A stretch of 60,143 bases of DNA from JAGXIT01 sp964393815 (GCA_964393815.1 CAYMUP010000003.1:1-60143), one strand, 5' to 3'; shown: positions 31,886 through 41,397, counted from the stretch's first letter. Notes: generated by a model not told the origin, from the letters alone. A program made the numbers and translations.

Positions 31886-32900
31886 AATAAATCTTAAGAA
31901 ATCGCTCGTTATCCTTGGGGCTCTTGGCCTGGTTATTGTTGCAACAGGGGGTGTGCTCTTCTATGGTTACCAACAAAATCTGAAACCAGTCAGTAGCAAT
32001 ACCAAAACCGCAAGCGTAGAAATTGCTTCTGGCATGTCGCTGACTGAGATTGCTGCACTTCTAAAAAAGCAGGGTCTTATACGAAATGAACCAACCTTTA
32101 TTCGCTATGCACAGCTCAACAATGCGGCTAAGTACTTACAGGCGGGGAACTACGAACTAAGTCCGAGCCAAAGCGTTCAAGAGATTGTTTCGCAGCTCAC
32201 CAAGGGGAAAGTCGCGACAAAGCTCGTTACGATTCTTCCAGGCCAACGGCTTGATCAGATTCGTCATGCACTGATACAACAGGGTTTTAGCGAAACAGAA
32301 GTTGATGCTGCGCTTGAGCCTGCGCAGTACGAAAATAGTCCAGTTCTTGCCGACAAACCCAAAGGAGCAAGCCTAGAAGGCTACCTATATCCTGACTCTT
32401 ATCAGCGTACAACTACAACAAAGGTAAAGACAATTATCCAGCAGGCGCTGGCCCGTATGGATAGTCAACTAACCGCAGACATTCGTGCAGGATTAAAAAA
32501 ACAGGGTGTGAGTGTGTATCAGGGTATCATCGTGGCCTCAATTGTTGAGAAAGAGGTAGTGCATCAGAGCGACCGAAGACAGGCGGCGCAAGTGTTTTTA
32601 ACGCGGATTAAGACAGGCATGCAATTGGGGAGTGATGTAACGGCATTTTACGGCTCAGAACTGGCTGGAAAAGGCCAGGACGTTACCTATGACACGCCGT
32701 ATAATACCAGAATTCATAGCGGTTTGCCGCCGACGCCGATTTCAAACGTAAGCCAGAGTTCTCTTGAGGCAGTGGCACATCCAGCAGATACAGATTGGGT
32801 CTTTTTTGTGGCAGGTGACGACGGAGTTACTCATTTTTCTAAAACCGTAGAAGAGCACGAAGCACTCACAAAAAAATACTGCATCAAGCTGTGCCAATAA
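31866..32900 (+). CDS. mltG: endolytic murein transglycosylase MltG
   Basis: A membrane-anchored enzyme of about 344 residues that cleaves nascent glycan strands. One N-terminal span (LVILGALGLVIVATGGVLFYG) is followed by a LysM-like N-domain, then LEGYLYPDSYQ near residue 170 and VASIVEKEVVHQSDRRQAA near 217, where the first Glu of the EKE is the catalytic residue. GLPPTPISNVSQSSLEA is the conserved end block. The frame opens at 31854, but AAGGAG is only one base from that ATG, so 31866 is preferred. It overlaps ruvX by 20 bases. Confidence 0.92.
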   Translation: MTVVKRKINLKKSLVILGALGLVIVATGGVLFYGYQQNLKPVSSNTKTASVEIASGMSLTEIAALLKKQGLIRNEPTFIRYAQLNNAAKYLQAGNYELSPSQSVQEIVSQLTKGKVATKLVTILPGQRLDQIRHALIQQGFSETEVDAALEPAQYENSPVLADKPKGASLEGYLYPDSYQRTTTTKVKTIIQQALARMDSQLTADIRAGLKKQGVSVYQGIIVASIVEKEVVHQSDRRQAAQVFLTRIKTGMQLGSDVTAFYGSELAGKGQDVTYDTPYNTRIHSGLPPTPISNVSQSSLEAVAHPADTDWVFFVAGDDGVTHFSKTVEEHEALTKKYCIKLCQ

Positions 32901-32934
32901 CAGAGGTAACGACTCAGGAAATTCGACAAAAATC

Positions 32935-32963
32935 TTGCATTGACAATAATGCTTTGCTATTAT
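32935..32963 (+). promoter_or_regulatory. promoter of the LysM-CHAP gene with long leader
   Basis: TTGCAT (32935-32940) and TATTAT (32958-32963) have a 17-base spacer. The leader would run about 180 bases to the ribosome binding site at 33139. I see no match to known riboswitch cores in it. Confidence 0.55.
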
Positions 32964-33150
32964 GTCACGGTAACAGATTAGCTTATGTAAGCCGTAAGGT
33001 GTTCTGTTATGCGCCCCTAAAGTACCATAATAACGAACTAAATATGTCTTTAGCCTGGTGGCAAGAGACGTCAATACTAAGTAAGATGTACTTTTGTCAG
33101 TAGCGCCAAGATGACTTGGACAAATTGTTCTACTCATCAGGAGAACCACA

Positions 33151-34287
33151 ATTAGTATCAACACATCACATTCTGTCACCACTCGCCTTAACCCGAGCCG
33201 TCTTTTGCCTAAGGGGAGTCGCTTACAGAAAACATTTCGTCGTAAAAGTGTAAGACGTCGTGCTATCCGCTATAGTCTCGTGGCTGCCAATGTAGCAGTA
33301 CTGTTAGTGGTGATTGGCTTTGTCGCTAGTAGCGCACGGCAAAAAAACGACAAAGATATCATCATTACCCACGCGGTTGGCTCTGTCCAGGCTGCGGCCG
33401 CTGATCCAATTGATCGGCTGACTGCCTATGATGTCGCTGCCAATATCGCTCAAGCTACCCGCCTAACCGAGGCAACACCTATCGTAAACCAAGCACAAAG
33501 CGCCAAGGTTGCCGTTGTTATGAGTGCCAGCGACACTAACATCGCAGCTAAGCCTCAGGTTGTTAGTACCGCCCTAAAAAGCTGGCGTGACATCCAAGAC
33601 TATAAAGTAGTCGAGGGCGACACTGCCTCTTCAGTCGCACAGAAGTTCGGCATCACTACTGATAGCCTAAAATGGTCAAACAACCTACCGGGCGACGCAG
33701 TTACCGTGGGATCAACGCTGATGGTACCACCCGTAAACGGTATTGCCGTGACGGTTAAGGCAGGGGACACACCCCAGTCACTTGCAACAAAGTACAATGC
33801 AAATGTCGATCAAATCTCTCAATATAACGACGCTGAAAAATCGGGTCTAGTGGTTGGCCGTCGGGCTATTATCCCTGATGGGAAAATCATCGCGGCCGCA
33901 CCAGCGCGCACAACCACTACAACACGCAGTAGTGCTACCATCGTCTCAGGCAGTAGCAGCTTTACGCCTCGCTACGGTGCGAACGGATATGACTATGGCT
34001 GGTGTACTTACTACGCTGCTGCTCGTTCTGGCGCACCTGGCAACTGGGGCAATGCAAACACCTGGGCTTACTATGCTCGGTTAAGTGGCTGGAATGTTTC
34101 GGGTACGCCAAGTGCTGGTGCTATCTTCCAAACTCCTGCCGGTTGGGCCGGACATGTTGGCATCGTCGAAGAAGTCTACGACAATGGCACCATGAAAGTT
34201 AGTGACATGAATGGTTTTGCTGGTTTTGGTCGTGTGGGATATGCGGTTGTTTCAGTCAATGCTTATCCAAACTATATTACCCGCTAA
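33151..34287 (+). CDS. exported LysM-CHAP peptidoglycan hydrolase, probable ATT start
   Basis: About 378 residues. A basic N-terminus (LQKTFRRKSVRRRAIRYS) leads to one span (VAANVAVLLVVIGFVASS). Two LysM domains follow (YKVVEGDTASSVAQKFGI and VTVKAGDTPQSLATKYNA), binding peptidoglycan. A C-terminal CHAP domain has its Cys in YGWCTYYAAARSGAPGNWGN and its His in GWAGHVGIVEEV; it is an amidase or endopeptidase. No ATG fits: the first conventional start is TTG 33205, which lacks a ribosome site. AGGAGA at 33139-33144 points to ATT at 33151, in frame and 7 bases downstream. The enzyme probably serves cell separation with MltG. Confidence 0.85.
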   Translation: MSINTSHSVTTRLNPSRLLPKGSRLQKTFRRKSVRRRAIRYSLVAANVAVLLVVIGFVASSARQKNDKDIIITHAVGSVQAAAADPIDRLTAYDVAANIAQATRLTEATPIVNQAQSAKVAVVMSASDTNIAAKPQVVSTALKSWRDIQDYKVVEGDTASSVAQKFGITTDSLKWSNNLPGDAVTVGSTLMVPPVNGIAVTVKAGDTPQSLATKYNANVDQISQYNDAEKSGLVVGRRAIIPDGKIIAAAPARTTTTTRSSATIVSGSSSFTPRYGANGYDYGWCTYYAAARSGAPGNWGNANTWAYYARLSGWNVSGTPSAGAIFQTPAGWAGHVGIVEEVYDNGTMKVSDMNGFAGFGRVGYAVVSVNAYPNYITR

Positions 34288-34292
34288 GCTGG

Positions 34293-34338
34293 TTTCACCT
34301 GGGATGCGCTATTAACTTCAGTTACTTTCACTTCATTT
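34293..34338 (-). repeat. dispersed 46-bp repeat, copy G
   Basis: Minus-strand reading gives AAATGAAGTGAAAG, TGAAGTTAATAG and ATCCCAGGTGAAA. It starts 5 bases after the LysM-CHAP stop. Confidence 0.85.
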
Positions 34339-34473
34339 GATGAAGGAAGGTACAATGACTGGTAAAACTTACGATTAGGTGGATGAACCTTAGAGTAAAA
34401 TAGCCTTCTATCTGGTTTGACCTTTTACCTCTTCTCGTTCAGGGGGAAGATTTGCTATAATTGACGGAGCATT

Positions 34474-35754
34474 ATGAAATTTATAGACACAGCAACGGTA
34501 ACAGTAAAAGCCGGTGATGGCGGTAACGGCCGCACGAGCTTTCGTCATGAGAAGTTTGTCGACCGAGGTGGACCTGATGGTGGAGACGGTGGAGACGGTG
34601 GCAGTATCATTTTTGTTGCAAGTAGAAACCAGAACACCCTCATGTCGTTTCGTTACCATAAAGAACTTACAGCAGAAGCAGGTGGAGCGGGCGGCAAGAC
34701 ACGCAAACATGGGCGTAAGGGCAAGGACCTGCTCGTCGCCGTCCCAGTCGGTACAGTTGTATATGAATGTGAGACGTTGCTCGCTGATCTGACACAAGAT
34801 GAGGAAAGGGCGATTATCGCAAAAGGAGGACGAGGTGGTTTTGGAAACGCTCACTTTGTGAGTTCCGTGCGCCAAGCGCCTAAATTTGCTGAGCCAGGCG
34901 GCGAGGGTGAAGTTCGGAATCTTTCGCTGGAGTTAAAGCTGATCGCGGATGTTGGGCTAGTCGGTTTACCAAATGCTGGAAAATCAACATTTCTTTCGGT
35001 TATTAGCAACGCCAAACCTGAGATAGCAGATTATCCATTCACCACACTTACGCCAAATTTGGGTGTAGTTGACGTCAAAGACGCAGGCAGCATGCTTGTC
35101 GCTGATATACCAGGGCTGATTGAGGGTGCGGCGCTTGGCAAAGGGCTTGGCGATGAGTTTTTGAGGCATGTAGAGCGTACAGCCGTGTTGCTGCACTTGG
35201 TAGCTGCAACGAGTGATGACATTGCCGAGGACTATCAGACTATCCAAAAAGAACTCGCGGAGTATAAAATCGATTTGAGCATGAAACAGCAGGTGGTTGC
35301 GCTCAGTAAAACCGATGCCATTTCAGAAGACGAAGCGAGTGAAAAGTTTGCAGTAATCAAGAAGCTGGTACCTAAAGGTGTAGAGGTTTTTGCATTGTCT
35401 TCACTCCAGCACAAAAGTACTCATGAAATTCTTTACAATCTCGTAGAGCTTGTAAAAGCCTACCGCGAGCAAGAGGCAATGGTTGCAGATGAAGCGGACG
35501 AGCACGAAGGAGTGCCGGTGTTGCGCCTGAATGAAGAGAAGCCATGGCAAGTCGAGCGACTCGAAAATGATAGGTTCCGCGTGACTGGTCATCGTCCTGA
35601 AAAATTTGCCGCACGCACTGACTTTAGTAACGAGGAATCAGTACAGCGACTAAAATCAATCCTGCAAAAAATGGGCGTCATGCACGAGCTCTCTCGCAGG
35701 GGAGCTGCTCCAGGTTCGGTAGTTATTATTTCTTCCGCATCGTTTGAGTTGTAG
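34474..35754 (+). CDS. obg: GTPase Obg (CgtA)
   Basis: A 426-residue ribosome-associated GTPase. The N-terminal glycine-rich Obg fold covers residues 1-155 (VTVKAGDGGNGRTSFRHEKF, GPDGGDGGDGGS). The G domain has G1 GLPNAGKST near 167, G3 DIPGLIEGA near 213, and G4 SKTD near 276. A C-terminal OCT domain ends the protein (about 345-426). Obg acts in 50S assembly and stress response. A TATAAT box and a GGAG ribosome binding site precede the ATG. Confidence 0.97.
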   Translation: MKFIDTATVTVKAGDGGNGRTSFRHEKFVDRGGPDGGDGGDGGSIIFVASRNQNTLMSFRYHKELTAEAGGAGGKTRKHGRKGKDLLVAVPVGTVVYECETLLADLTQDEERAIIAKGGRGGFGNAHFVSSVRQAPKFAEPGGEGEVRNLSLELKLIADVGLVGLPNAGKSTFLSVISNAKPEIADYPFTTLTPNLGVVDVKDAGSMLVADIPGLIEGAALGKGLGDEFLRHVERTAVLLHLVAATSDDIAEDYQTIQKELAEYKIDLSMKQQVVALSKTDAISEDEASEKFAVIKKLVPKGVEVFALSSLQHKSTHEILYNLVELVKAYREQEAMVADEADEHEGVPVLRLNEEKPWQVERLENDRFRVTGHRPEKFAARTDFSNEESVQRLKSILQKMGVMHELSRRGAAPGSVVIISSASFEL

Positions 35755-35870
35755 CCTTCTCTCCATAATCAAATAAGCCCACGCATTCGTAGCTAGTAGT
35801 AAAGCTGACAAAAGATAAGCGGTTTGGAGTTAAGTTCAGTGTGTATATAAGGAATAAATAGGAATTAACA

Positions 35871-38099
35871 ATGCGCATGAAATTAGGCAACAAAGGCTTT
35901 CACCATCATTTTTTGTTACCAATTCTTGCTATTATCGCAGTGGGTGCGATAGGCTATTACATGCTCAACCTAAGTAAAGCGGCCGTTGAGCCAGTGGAAC
36001 AGACTCAGTTTAAAGTCGGGCTCGTAGATGATGGGCAGTATGTTTCAAAAGCTGCCGAACCTTTTTCGCAGGTTCGTGATTATACCTCTGGGGGTTCAGC
36101 AAATAAATATTCGTTCGCAATCTCAAAAGGGGGCATGCGCCATACGGTGCTCAATGTAGGAATTCGCGAGCTTGTAAAAGTTGACCCGCGAACGAGAGCA
36201 ACCACCTATGTACCTAATTCTCTTGAAAGTCGGATAAATAACGCTGTGAAGTGGAACGCTGCGCACCCTAGCGAAAAAATTACCGTTCACGTCCGCTTTC
36301 ACGTGGGTAATTCTGCCCCCGAGGAATGGAAAGACATTTGCGGTCGGGTTACGATGACTGACCCGCAGTTCGGCATTGCTGCAGTAGTTCCCCGCTGGTG
36401 GGTTAAAGATGGGGCTGGAAACTACCCGTACCGCGACCTGTATAAGCGAGCAATGGACGCAATCGCTCCTGCGGTTACTGCTATCAATGATAACGCCGGA
36501 ACAAAAAACCTAATCGGTACGGTCAACGCACCCGGTGAAGCACCGAATTATCCTGAACCGATGATTCTGTATGCGTCTAGCTCGGATGTTCGAACTGCGT
36601 TACGAGGTGGAGGCTTCACTGCGGCGGAGCACAATAATTTCATGCTTTGGTTCCCCACGGCCGCGGCGGCATTTAAAAAAGTGGGCGTAGAGCTTGCATT
36701 AAACCCCTATCAAAACATTGGCACTGACGGTAAATACTCTGGCGCCAACACAACAATGTACAAGGATGTCGCGCAAGCATTAATAGATACTGTCGGAGCA
36801 AACAGGACAGTCCTAGCAAACTACTCTGCTAGACAATCTTACACGACTGCAGGAAAAGGAAATGCTTACGGTGAAATGTATGATTGGATGTCAAGCATGA
36901 CCAAAAGCTCAACTCCGGTGTGGGCTGGAGTGCAAATGGCTCGCCCGCATAATGTTGCGGATCGCGTTGACTCCGACACAAACGAACAATGGGATGACGT
37001 CTCACGTTGGGCTGCTTCAAAGGGTTTCCATTTCGCAGAAACCACGGGCCCACGGGCAAAAAGTGGCAAACGGCCAGCGCCATATGGTTTAGCGAATCTC
37101 TGGCCTAAATCATATAACGACGACTCAAATGACATTAGCGACATGCTTGCAATCCGTAAAGCTTTCGTAGCCAATCCTACCCCAGCAATACCAACTGATG
37201 AGGGTGGAGACGGCACTACACTTCCGTCTAACAAAGGGTACATAACGATTATGTGGGGACGCACCGCCTGGCAGGCCGCAAATGGTAAAGGGTGCGTAAA
37301 TACTACTGGCACCCGTACTCTGCTGCAAAATGCGGATGACTTGAAATCCCGCGGGCTCTTTGGAGTCGGGGGCGTAGTAGTTAATCGTACGCCTGACATG
37401 GGGAATCCCTGTTTTGCCAACTACATGAAACTAACTTCATGGGAAGACATGGCTAAGCTCCGAGACGAGTATAATTGGAAGTTTATATCTCAGGGCATGA
37501 ACTATGCGAATATGACAAAAATGGATAATGATGAAGCCAGGTTTGAGGAGAGCGCCGCTACACTGCCTATTCTGTCCGCAAAAGGACACAATCGCGCTTG
37601 GGGCGCCTTTAACTACGCTAACAACAAGCAAGACCTCGCCGCACAGAGAATAGTTACCAAACACTTCGCCTATGGTCGTAAATACGGTGACGGCAAAAAC
37701 ACAAAATCGAACATTGCAAAATTCCCATACATCATGAAAACAAACTCAATTAATGGTGGCCGATGTAACAACCCACGCCTAGACTGCTTCAATATGGCGA
37801 TGAAGAATGACCGCCGAACAACAGCAGTGACTGAAATCTCAGACACGCTTAGCCCCGGCAAAGATCAGTGGGGGGTCGTCCAGTTCTACCGGCTGGTTGA
37901 AGGAAAGCGAGGTTCGCTCGGCACCGGGTTTGTATGGGACTGCACGAGTCCAAAATGGCAAAATCGATGGACTGGAGACCCCGAGCTTTATTGTCGAGAA
38001 TCGTTCTTGGAGGCAATTGATAAGCGCAAAAAAGGAGCGGTGCCGACAGATCCTGCAAGTGTTGCAGAGAAATGGGGAAGAACACCAAAAAAAGATTGA
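35871..38099 (+). CDS. anchored protein with glycoside-hydrolase-like and polysaccharide-deacetylase-like halves
   Basis: A 742-residue protein. Its N-terminal anchor GFHHHFLLPILAIIAVGAIG with YYMLN is shared with the genes at 38174 and 44954. Residues about 60-440 look like a TIM-barrel glycosidase (VHVRFHVGN, TVNAPGEAPNYP, VGVELALNPYQNIG, GFHFAETTGPRA). Residues about 460-600 (GVGGVVVNRTPDMG, TSWEDMAKLRDEYNWKFISQ, LPILSAKGHNRAWGAFNY) recall a NodB-type polysaccharide deacetylase, though metal ligands are not obvious. It probably acts on an extracellular glycan. Neither half can be assigned to a numbered family by eye. Confidence 0.65.
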   Translation: MRMKLGNKGFHHHFLLPILAIIAVGAIGYYMLNLSKAAVEPVEQTQFKVGLVDDGQYVSKAAEPFSQVRDYTSGGSANKYSFAISKGGMRHTVLNVGIRELVKVDPRTRATTYVPNSLESRINNAVKWNAAHPSEKITVHVRFHVGNSAPEEWKDICGRVTMTDPQFGIAAVVPRWWVKDGAGNYPYRDLYKRAMDAIAPAVTAINDNAGTKNLIGTVNAPGEAPNYPEPMILYASSSDVRTALRGGGFTAAEHNNFMLWFPTAAAAFKKVGVELALNPYQNIGTDGKYSGANTTMYKDVAQALIDTVGANRTVLANYSARQSYTTAGKGNAYGEMYDWMSSMTKSSTPVWAGVQMARPHNVADRVDSDTNEQWDDVSRWAASKGFHFAETTGPRAKSGKRPAPYGLANLWPKSYNDDSNDISDMLAIRKAFVANPTPAIPTDEGGDGTTLPSNKGYITIMWGRTAWQAANGKGCVNTTGTRTLLQNADDLKSRGLFGVGGVVVNRTPDMGNPCFANYMKLTSWEDMAKLRDEYNWKFISQGMNYANMTKMDNDEARFEESAATLPILSAKGHNRAWGAFNYANNKQDLAAQRIVTKHFAYGRKYGDGKNTKSNIAKFPYIMKTNSINGGRCNNPRLDCFNMAMKNDRRTTAVTEISDTLSPGKDQWGVVQFYRLVEGKRGSLGTGFVWDCTSPKWQNRWTGDPELYCRESFLEAIDKRKKGAVPTDPASVAEKWGRTPKKD

Positions 38100-38173
38100 T
38101 ACACTAGTTTGTGAACGCAGAGTGTCTATGAATATAAGTTCACAGGAACAATAAATGAAAAAGGAGTTCATCG

Positions 38174-39586
38174 ATGTTTAAGGTAAGGAACCATAAGGGC
38201 TTTAGTCACCATTTCCTGCTACCGGTGCTGGCAGTGCTCGCGGTAGGAGCGATCGGTTACTACATGCTAAACCAGTCCAAAGCTGACACGCCAATCCCAG
38301 CAAATGCGACATTTAAATTGTTTGCGCCAGCTTGGCGAGGAATGGGAGACTCTTCGAACGAGGCTAATCGTAAATATTTTAAAGAGGTGTTTACAAATGC
38401 CGATCCTGCGGTTTTCAAAGGCTTATCTGAAGGAACGAAAGTTTATAAATACACATTGGGGCCTTACGTGACCCAGGCGTACGTGCGCTGCGGACTGATA
38501 CCGGACACGAATGCTGCTAAAAACTCTAGTCAATGTGGGCGCCCAGATACGGTGCTCGACGATTCTGCGATAGCGGTACAGAAGGATAATCACAAGCTGG
38601 CAACATATCCAGATGCTTTTAAGAACAACTTTTTGTTGATTCCTGACGCATCAGCAACGCTACGTTATGTCGAATCAGATGCGGCAAAAAAACTCAAAAA
38701 AAGCGGAACAGGACCAGTTATTTATGATGGAATTCTTAGTGATAGCATGGGCGTCGCCCCACTTGGGAGTGGCTATCTAATCACTCCTCCATGGAAACCG
38801 GGCACCTCTCCATCGTCAACTTTTAGCTCATCGGAATGGCTTGAAGCACAGAGCAAAATGCTTACTGCAAAGAAGAAGGGTCTAGAAACTGTCGGTGCTG
38901 ACAAGCAGCTAATCATAAATGGCCTTGCGAACGGTGCAAATTACTTTAAAACACCTAGCGCGGGTAAGGTTTTTGGGGCTAACCCTGACATTTCGGGTCT
39001 AATGGCTGAAAGAATTTTTCGTGAACCTCATGCAGCCATGACCAGTCGTGAAAGCTTTGACCTATGGAAAAAAAATGTTGATATGATTGCCGATGTTCAA
39101 GCAAAAGGCAAAAAAGGGTACTGGTGGAGTAAGTGCTGGACCAACAAGAGCCCATCCGGACGTCAAACCTGCCAGGATGACGCTAATTACAGTAAAGAGA
39201 TAGTGAAACTACGAAGGTTTGTTATGGGTTCATATCTCTTGGCTGCAGGCGACAAAAGCTACTTCAACTTTGACACCGATATCTGCGATGGCGGTCCGGT
39301 CAAGGTTGGGAAAAAAGAAACCTGCCCTAAGAGTAATGCGGCAGAGTGGTTTGACGATTATGCTAAGGCCATGAGACTGGGCAAGGCAACTGGCGCATAT
39401 GTCCAAAAGACCGATACGAAATTGTTCACTCGAAACTTCGAGTACGGTATGGTAATAGTTAACCCAGACACAAAAGACTATGAGTTGCCATTAAGCGGAA
39501 CTTTCTACAACTTGAATGGCAAAAAAGTTACAGGTAAGGCAATTGCCCCTGCAGGCACAAGTATGATTTACCTGCGTAGCAAGTAA
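38174..39586 (+). CDS. anchored putative glycoside hydrolase (GHL15-like)
   Basis: A 470-residue protein. Its N-terminal anchor is GFSHHFLLPVLAVLAVGAIG, then YYMLNQSKA. The rest resembles putative glycosidases of the TIM-barrel GHL15 type: FLLIPDASATLRYVESDA, VIYDGILSDSMG with candidate acidic residues near 195, and EWLEAQSKMLTAKKKGLE. A C-terminal beta segment ends PAGTSMIYLRSK, as in many glycosidases. AAGGAG lies 7 bases before the ATG. It follows the previous anchored protein by 74 bases, so the two may be one unit. A terminator follows. Confidence 0.65.
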   Translation: MFKVRNHKGFSHHFLLPVLAVLAVGAIGYYMLNQSKADTPIPANATFKLFAPAWRGMGDSSNEANRKYFKEVFTNADPAVFKGLSEGTKVYKYTLGPYVTQAYVRCGLIPDTNAAKNSSQCGRPDTVLDDSAIAVQKDNHKLATYPDAFKNNFLLIPDASATLRYVESDAAKKLKKSGTGPVIYDGILSDSMGVAPLGSGYLITPPWKPGTSPSSTFSSSEWLEAQSKMLTAKKKGLETVGADKQLIINGLANGANYFKTPSAGKVFGANPDISGLMAERIFREPHAAMTSRESFDLWKKNVDMIADVQAKGKKGYWWSKCWTNKSPSGRQTCQDDANYSKEIVKLRRFVMGSYLLAAGDKSYFNFDTDICDGGPVKVGKKETCPKSNAAEWFDDYAKAMRLGKATGAYVQKTDTKLFTRNFEYGMVIVNPDTKDYELPLSGTFYNLNGKKVTGKAIAPAGTSMIYLRSK

Positions 39587-39607
39587 CGAGGTTGACTATC
39601 GGTAAGC

Positions 39608-39642
39608 AAAGAAGAGTAGTGACGCCAGTCGCGCTCTTCTTT
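39608..39642 (+). terminator. intrinsic terminator after the 38174-39586 gene
   Basis: AAAGAAGAG pairs with CTCTTCTTT; the hairpin is followed by TTATTTTTG. Confidence 0.8.
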
Positions 39643-39667
39643 TATTTTTGTTACACTTTGGTCTAGG

Positions 39668-41110
39668 ATGAATACTCAACAAACTTTCTTTTGGTATGAT
39701 TTGGAGACGACCGGAGTAAACTCCAGAGAAGACCGAGTCATGCAATTTGCGGGCCAACGCACAACGCTGGATCTGGAGCCGGTAGGCGATCCGGTGAATG
39801 TATTGATAAAACTTTCAGACGATGTGCTGCCTTCGCCTGATGCTATCCTCATAACGGGAATTACTCCCCAGCAAACCATTGCTGATGGTCTGACGGAAGT
39901 TGATTTCTTGCGATATTTTCAGTCAGAAGTGGCGGTTCCAGGCACAATTTTCGTAGGCTTTAACTCAGTGCGGTTTGACGATGAATTCATGCGGTTCATG
40001 CACTACCGTAATTTTTACGATGCATATGCTTGGCAGTGGCAAGATGGTCGTGGGCGATGGGATCTGCTCGACGTTGTGCGGATGACCCGAGCTCTTCGCC
40101 CAGAAGGTATTGTCTGGCCGGAAGTCGACGGCATAGCCTCAAACAGGCTAGAATTATTGACGCGTGCAAACGATATTGATCACCATAATGCCCACGACGC
40201 ACTAGCCGATGTACAAGCATGTATAGCGGTAGCAAACCTTATCAGAACTAAACAGCCAAAGCTTTTTGATTGGTTGCTCCAGTGTCGTGACAAGAAAAAA
40301 GTTGCGGCGCTCGTGAAGAAAGATGAGCCCTTTGTATACTCGAGTGGTAAGTACCCAAGCGAATTTGATAAAACAACTGTTGTCGTTCAGCTTGCACCCC
40401 ATCCCGGAAAGCAAGGCTCTCTTGTTTTTGACCTACGTCACGATGTGAGTGAGTTTGCAGGTCTAAGCGCTCGTGACCTTGCTAGCCGTTGGCGCTGGAC
40501 GCGTGATCCAGCAGCTCCACCGCGTTTGCCGGTCAAAACCTTGCAGTACAACCGTTGTCCGGCCGTCGCTCCGTTAGGAGTTCTTGATTCCGCCAGCCAA
40601 AAGCGCGTGAAACTAAGCCTCGCTCATGTCCAAAAAAACTTGGCGCTGCTTCGTAAGGCAACCGGCTTTCAAGAGAAAGTCCTAGAAGCGCTTGCTATTC
40701 TCGACAAAGAGCAAGAAGGCCGCTTGAAGCGGCAGGCGAGCAGCGCAGACTCTCGTCTCTATGATGGCTTCATCGCTCAACCGGACGCTACTGTCATGGG
40801 GGTGATTCGCGCTGCCGAGCCAAGCGATATTTCACAAGTTGCAGCGGATTTCACTGATCCTCGACTAATCTCACTTGCACCACTCTATAAGGCGCGTAAC
40901 TTTAGCAAACTTCTGACAGATGACGAGAGAGTTGCCTGGGAATCTCATCGGTATGAAGTACTCATGTCTGGTGGCACCGAGAGTCGACTTGGGCGCTACA
41001 TGCATAGACTTGGTGAGCTTGCAGAAACTGTGAAAGATGCGGAGAAAAGGTATTTGCTGGAAGAGCTTCAGCTCTATGCCGAAAGCATTATGCCCACTCA
41101 AGATTTTTGA
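39668..41110 (+). CDS. sbcB: exodeoxyribonuclease I-like 3'-5' ssDNA exonuclease
   Basis: A 480-residue DEDDh exonuclease. FFWYDLETTGVNSREDRVMQFA (about residues 7-28) holds the first two acidic residues, VGFNSVRFDDEFMRF near 100 the third, and HHNAHDALADVQACIAVA near 176 the His and last Asp. SH3-like and helical parts follow as in E. coli ExoI (GARDLASRWRW-type block, then CPAVAPLGVLD). It degrades single-stranded DNA in repair and recombination. TACACT ends 10 bases before the ATG. Confidence 0.93.
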   Translation: MNTQQTFFWYDLETTGVNSREDRVMQFAGQRTTLDLEPVGDPVNVLIKLSDDVLPSPDAILITGITPQQTIADGLTEVDFLRYFQSEVAVPGTIFVGFNSVRFDDEFMRFMHYRNFYDAYAWQWQDGRGRWDLLDVVRMTRALRPEGIVWPEVDGIASNRLELLTRANDIDHHNAHDALADVQACIAVANLIRTKQPKLFDWLLQCRDKKKVAALVKKDEPFVYSSGKYPSEFDKTTVVVQLAPHPGKQGSLVFDLRHDVSEFAGLSARDLASRWRWTRDPAAPPRLPVKTLQYNRCPAVAPLGVLDSASQKRVKLSLAHVQKNLALLRKATGFQEKVLEALAILDKEQEGRLKRQASSADSRLYDGFIAQPDATVMGVIRAAEPSDISQVAADFTDPRLISLAPLYKARNFSKLLTDDERVAWESHRYEVLMSGGTESRLGRYMHRLGELAETVKDAEKRYLLEELQLYAESIMPTQDF

Positions 41111-41157
41111 TTAGCTAACGCTTGGCATACCCCGACTATAAGGTCGTGGGAGATTCA

Positions 41158-41355
41158 TTATAAATAGGTATTGTGACGAAGTGAATAGTCAACTCGGTGT
41201 GCTAAAACACGTGCCGACACTCGGTATAAGATTCTGACTATTTTGCGCCGGAGTGCAATTAAACAAAAAAATGTAATGGCGGCAATAAGCCAGTAATAAA
41301 AGGGTATATACATTTCCGTACCTGGCACTACGCCGAGTACAATCAATTCCTGCAT
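41158..41355 (-). CDS. small membrane protein of unknown function
   Basis: A 65-residue protein from ATG 41355, which has GAGGTGAGGAAC immediately upstream on the minus strand. Residues about 18-38 form one span (YYWLIAAITFFCLIALRR), followed by a basic tail with several Arg. The longer frame to 41418 contains the promoter and is not translated. A near-consensus promoter and strong ribosome site suggest high expression. Not recognised. Confidence 0.65.
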   Translation of the reverse strand: MQELIVLGVVPGTEMYIPFYYWLIAAITFFCLIALRRKIVRILYRVSARVLAHRVDYSLRHNTYL

Positions 41356-41397
41356 GTTCCTCACCTCTGTAAAAGATTTGCTAAGAGCGTAAGCGCC

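Noticed and set aside
32891..33103. 70-residue frame between mltG and the LysM-CHAP gene
   Set aside because: It contains the promoter, has no ribosome site and reads unlike protein; better explained as leader.
32964..33138. c-di-AMP (ydaO) riboswitch in the leader of the LysM-CHAP gene
   Set aside because: Such hydrolases are often controlled this way, but the conserved GGGGGACCC-like core is not visible.
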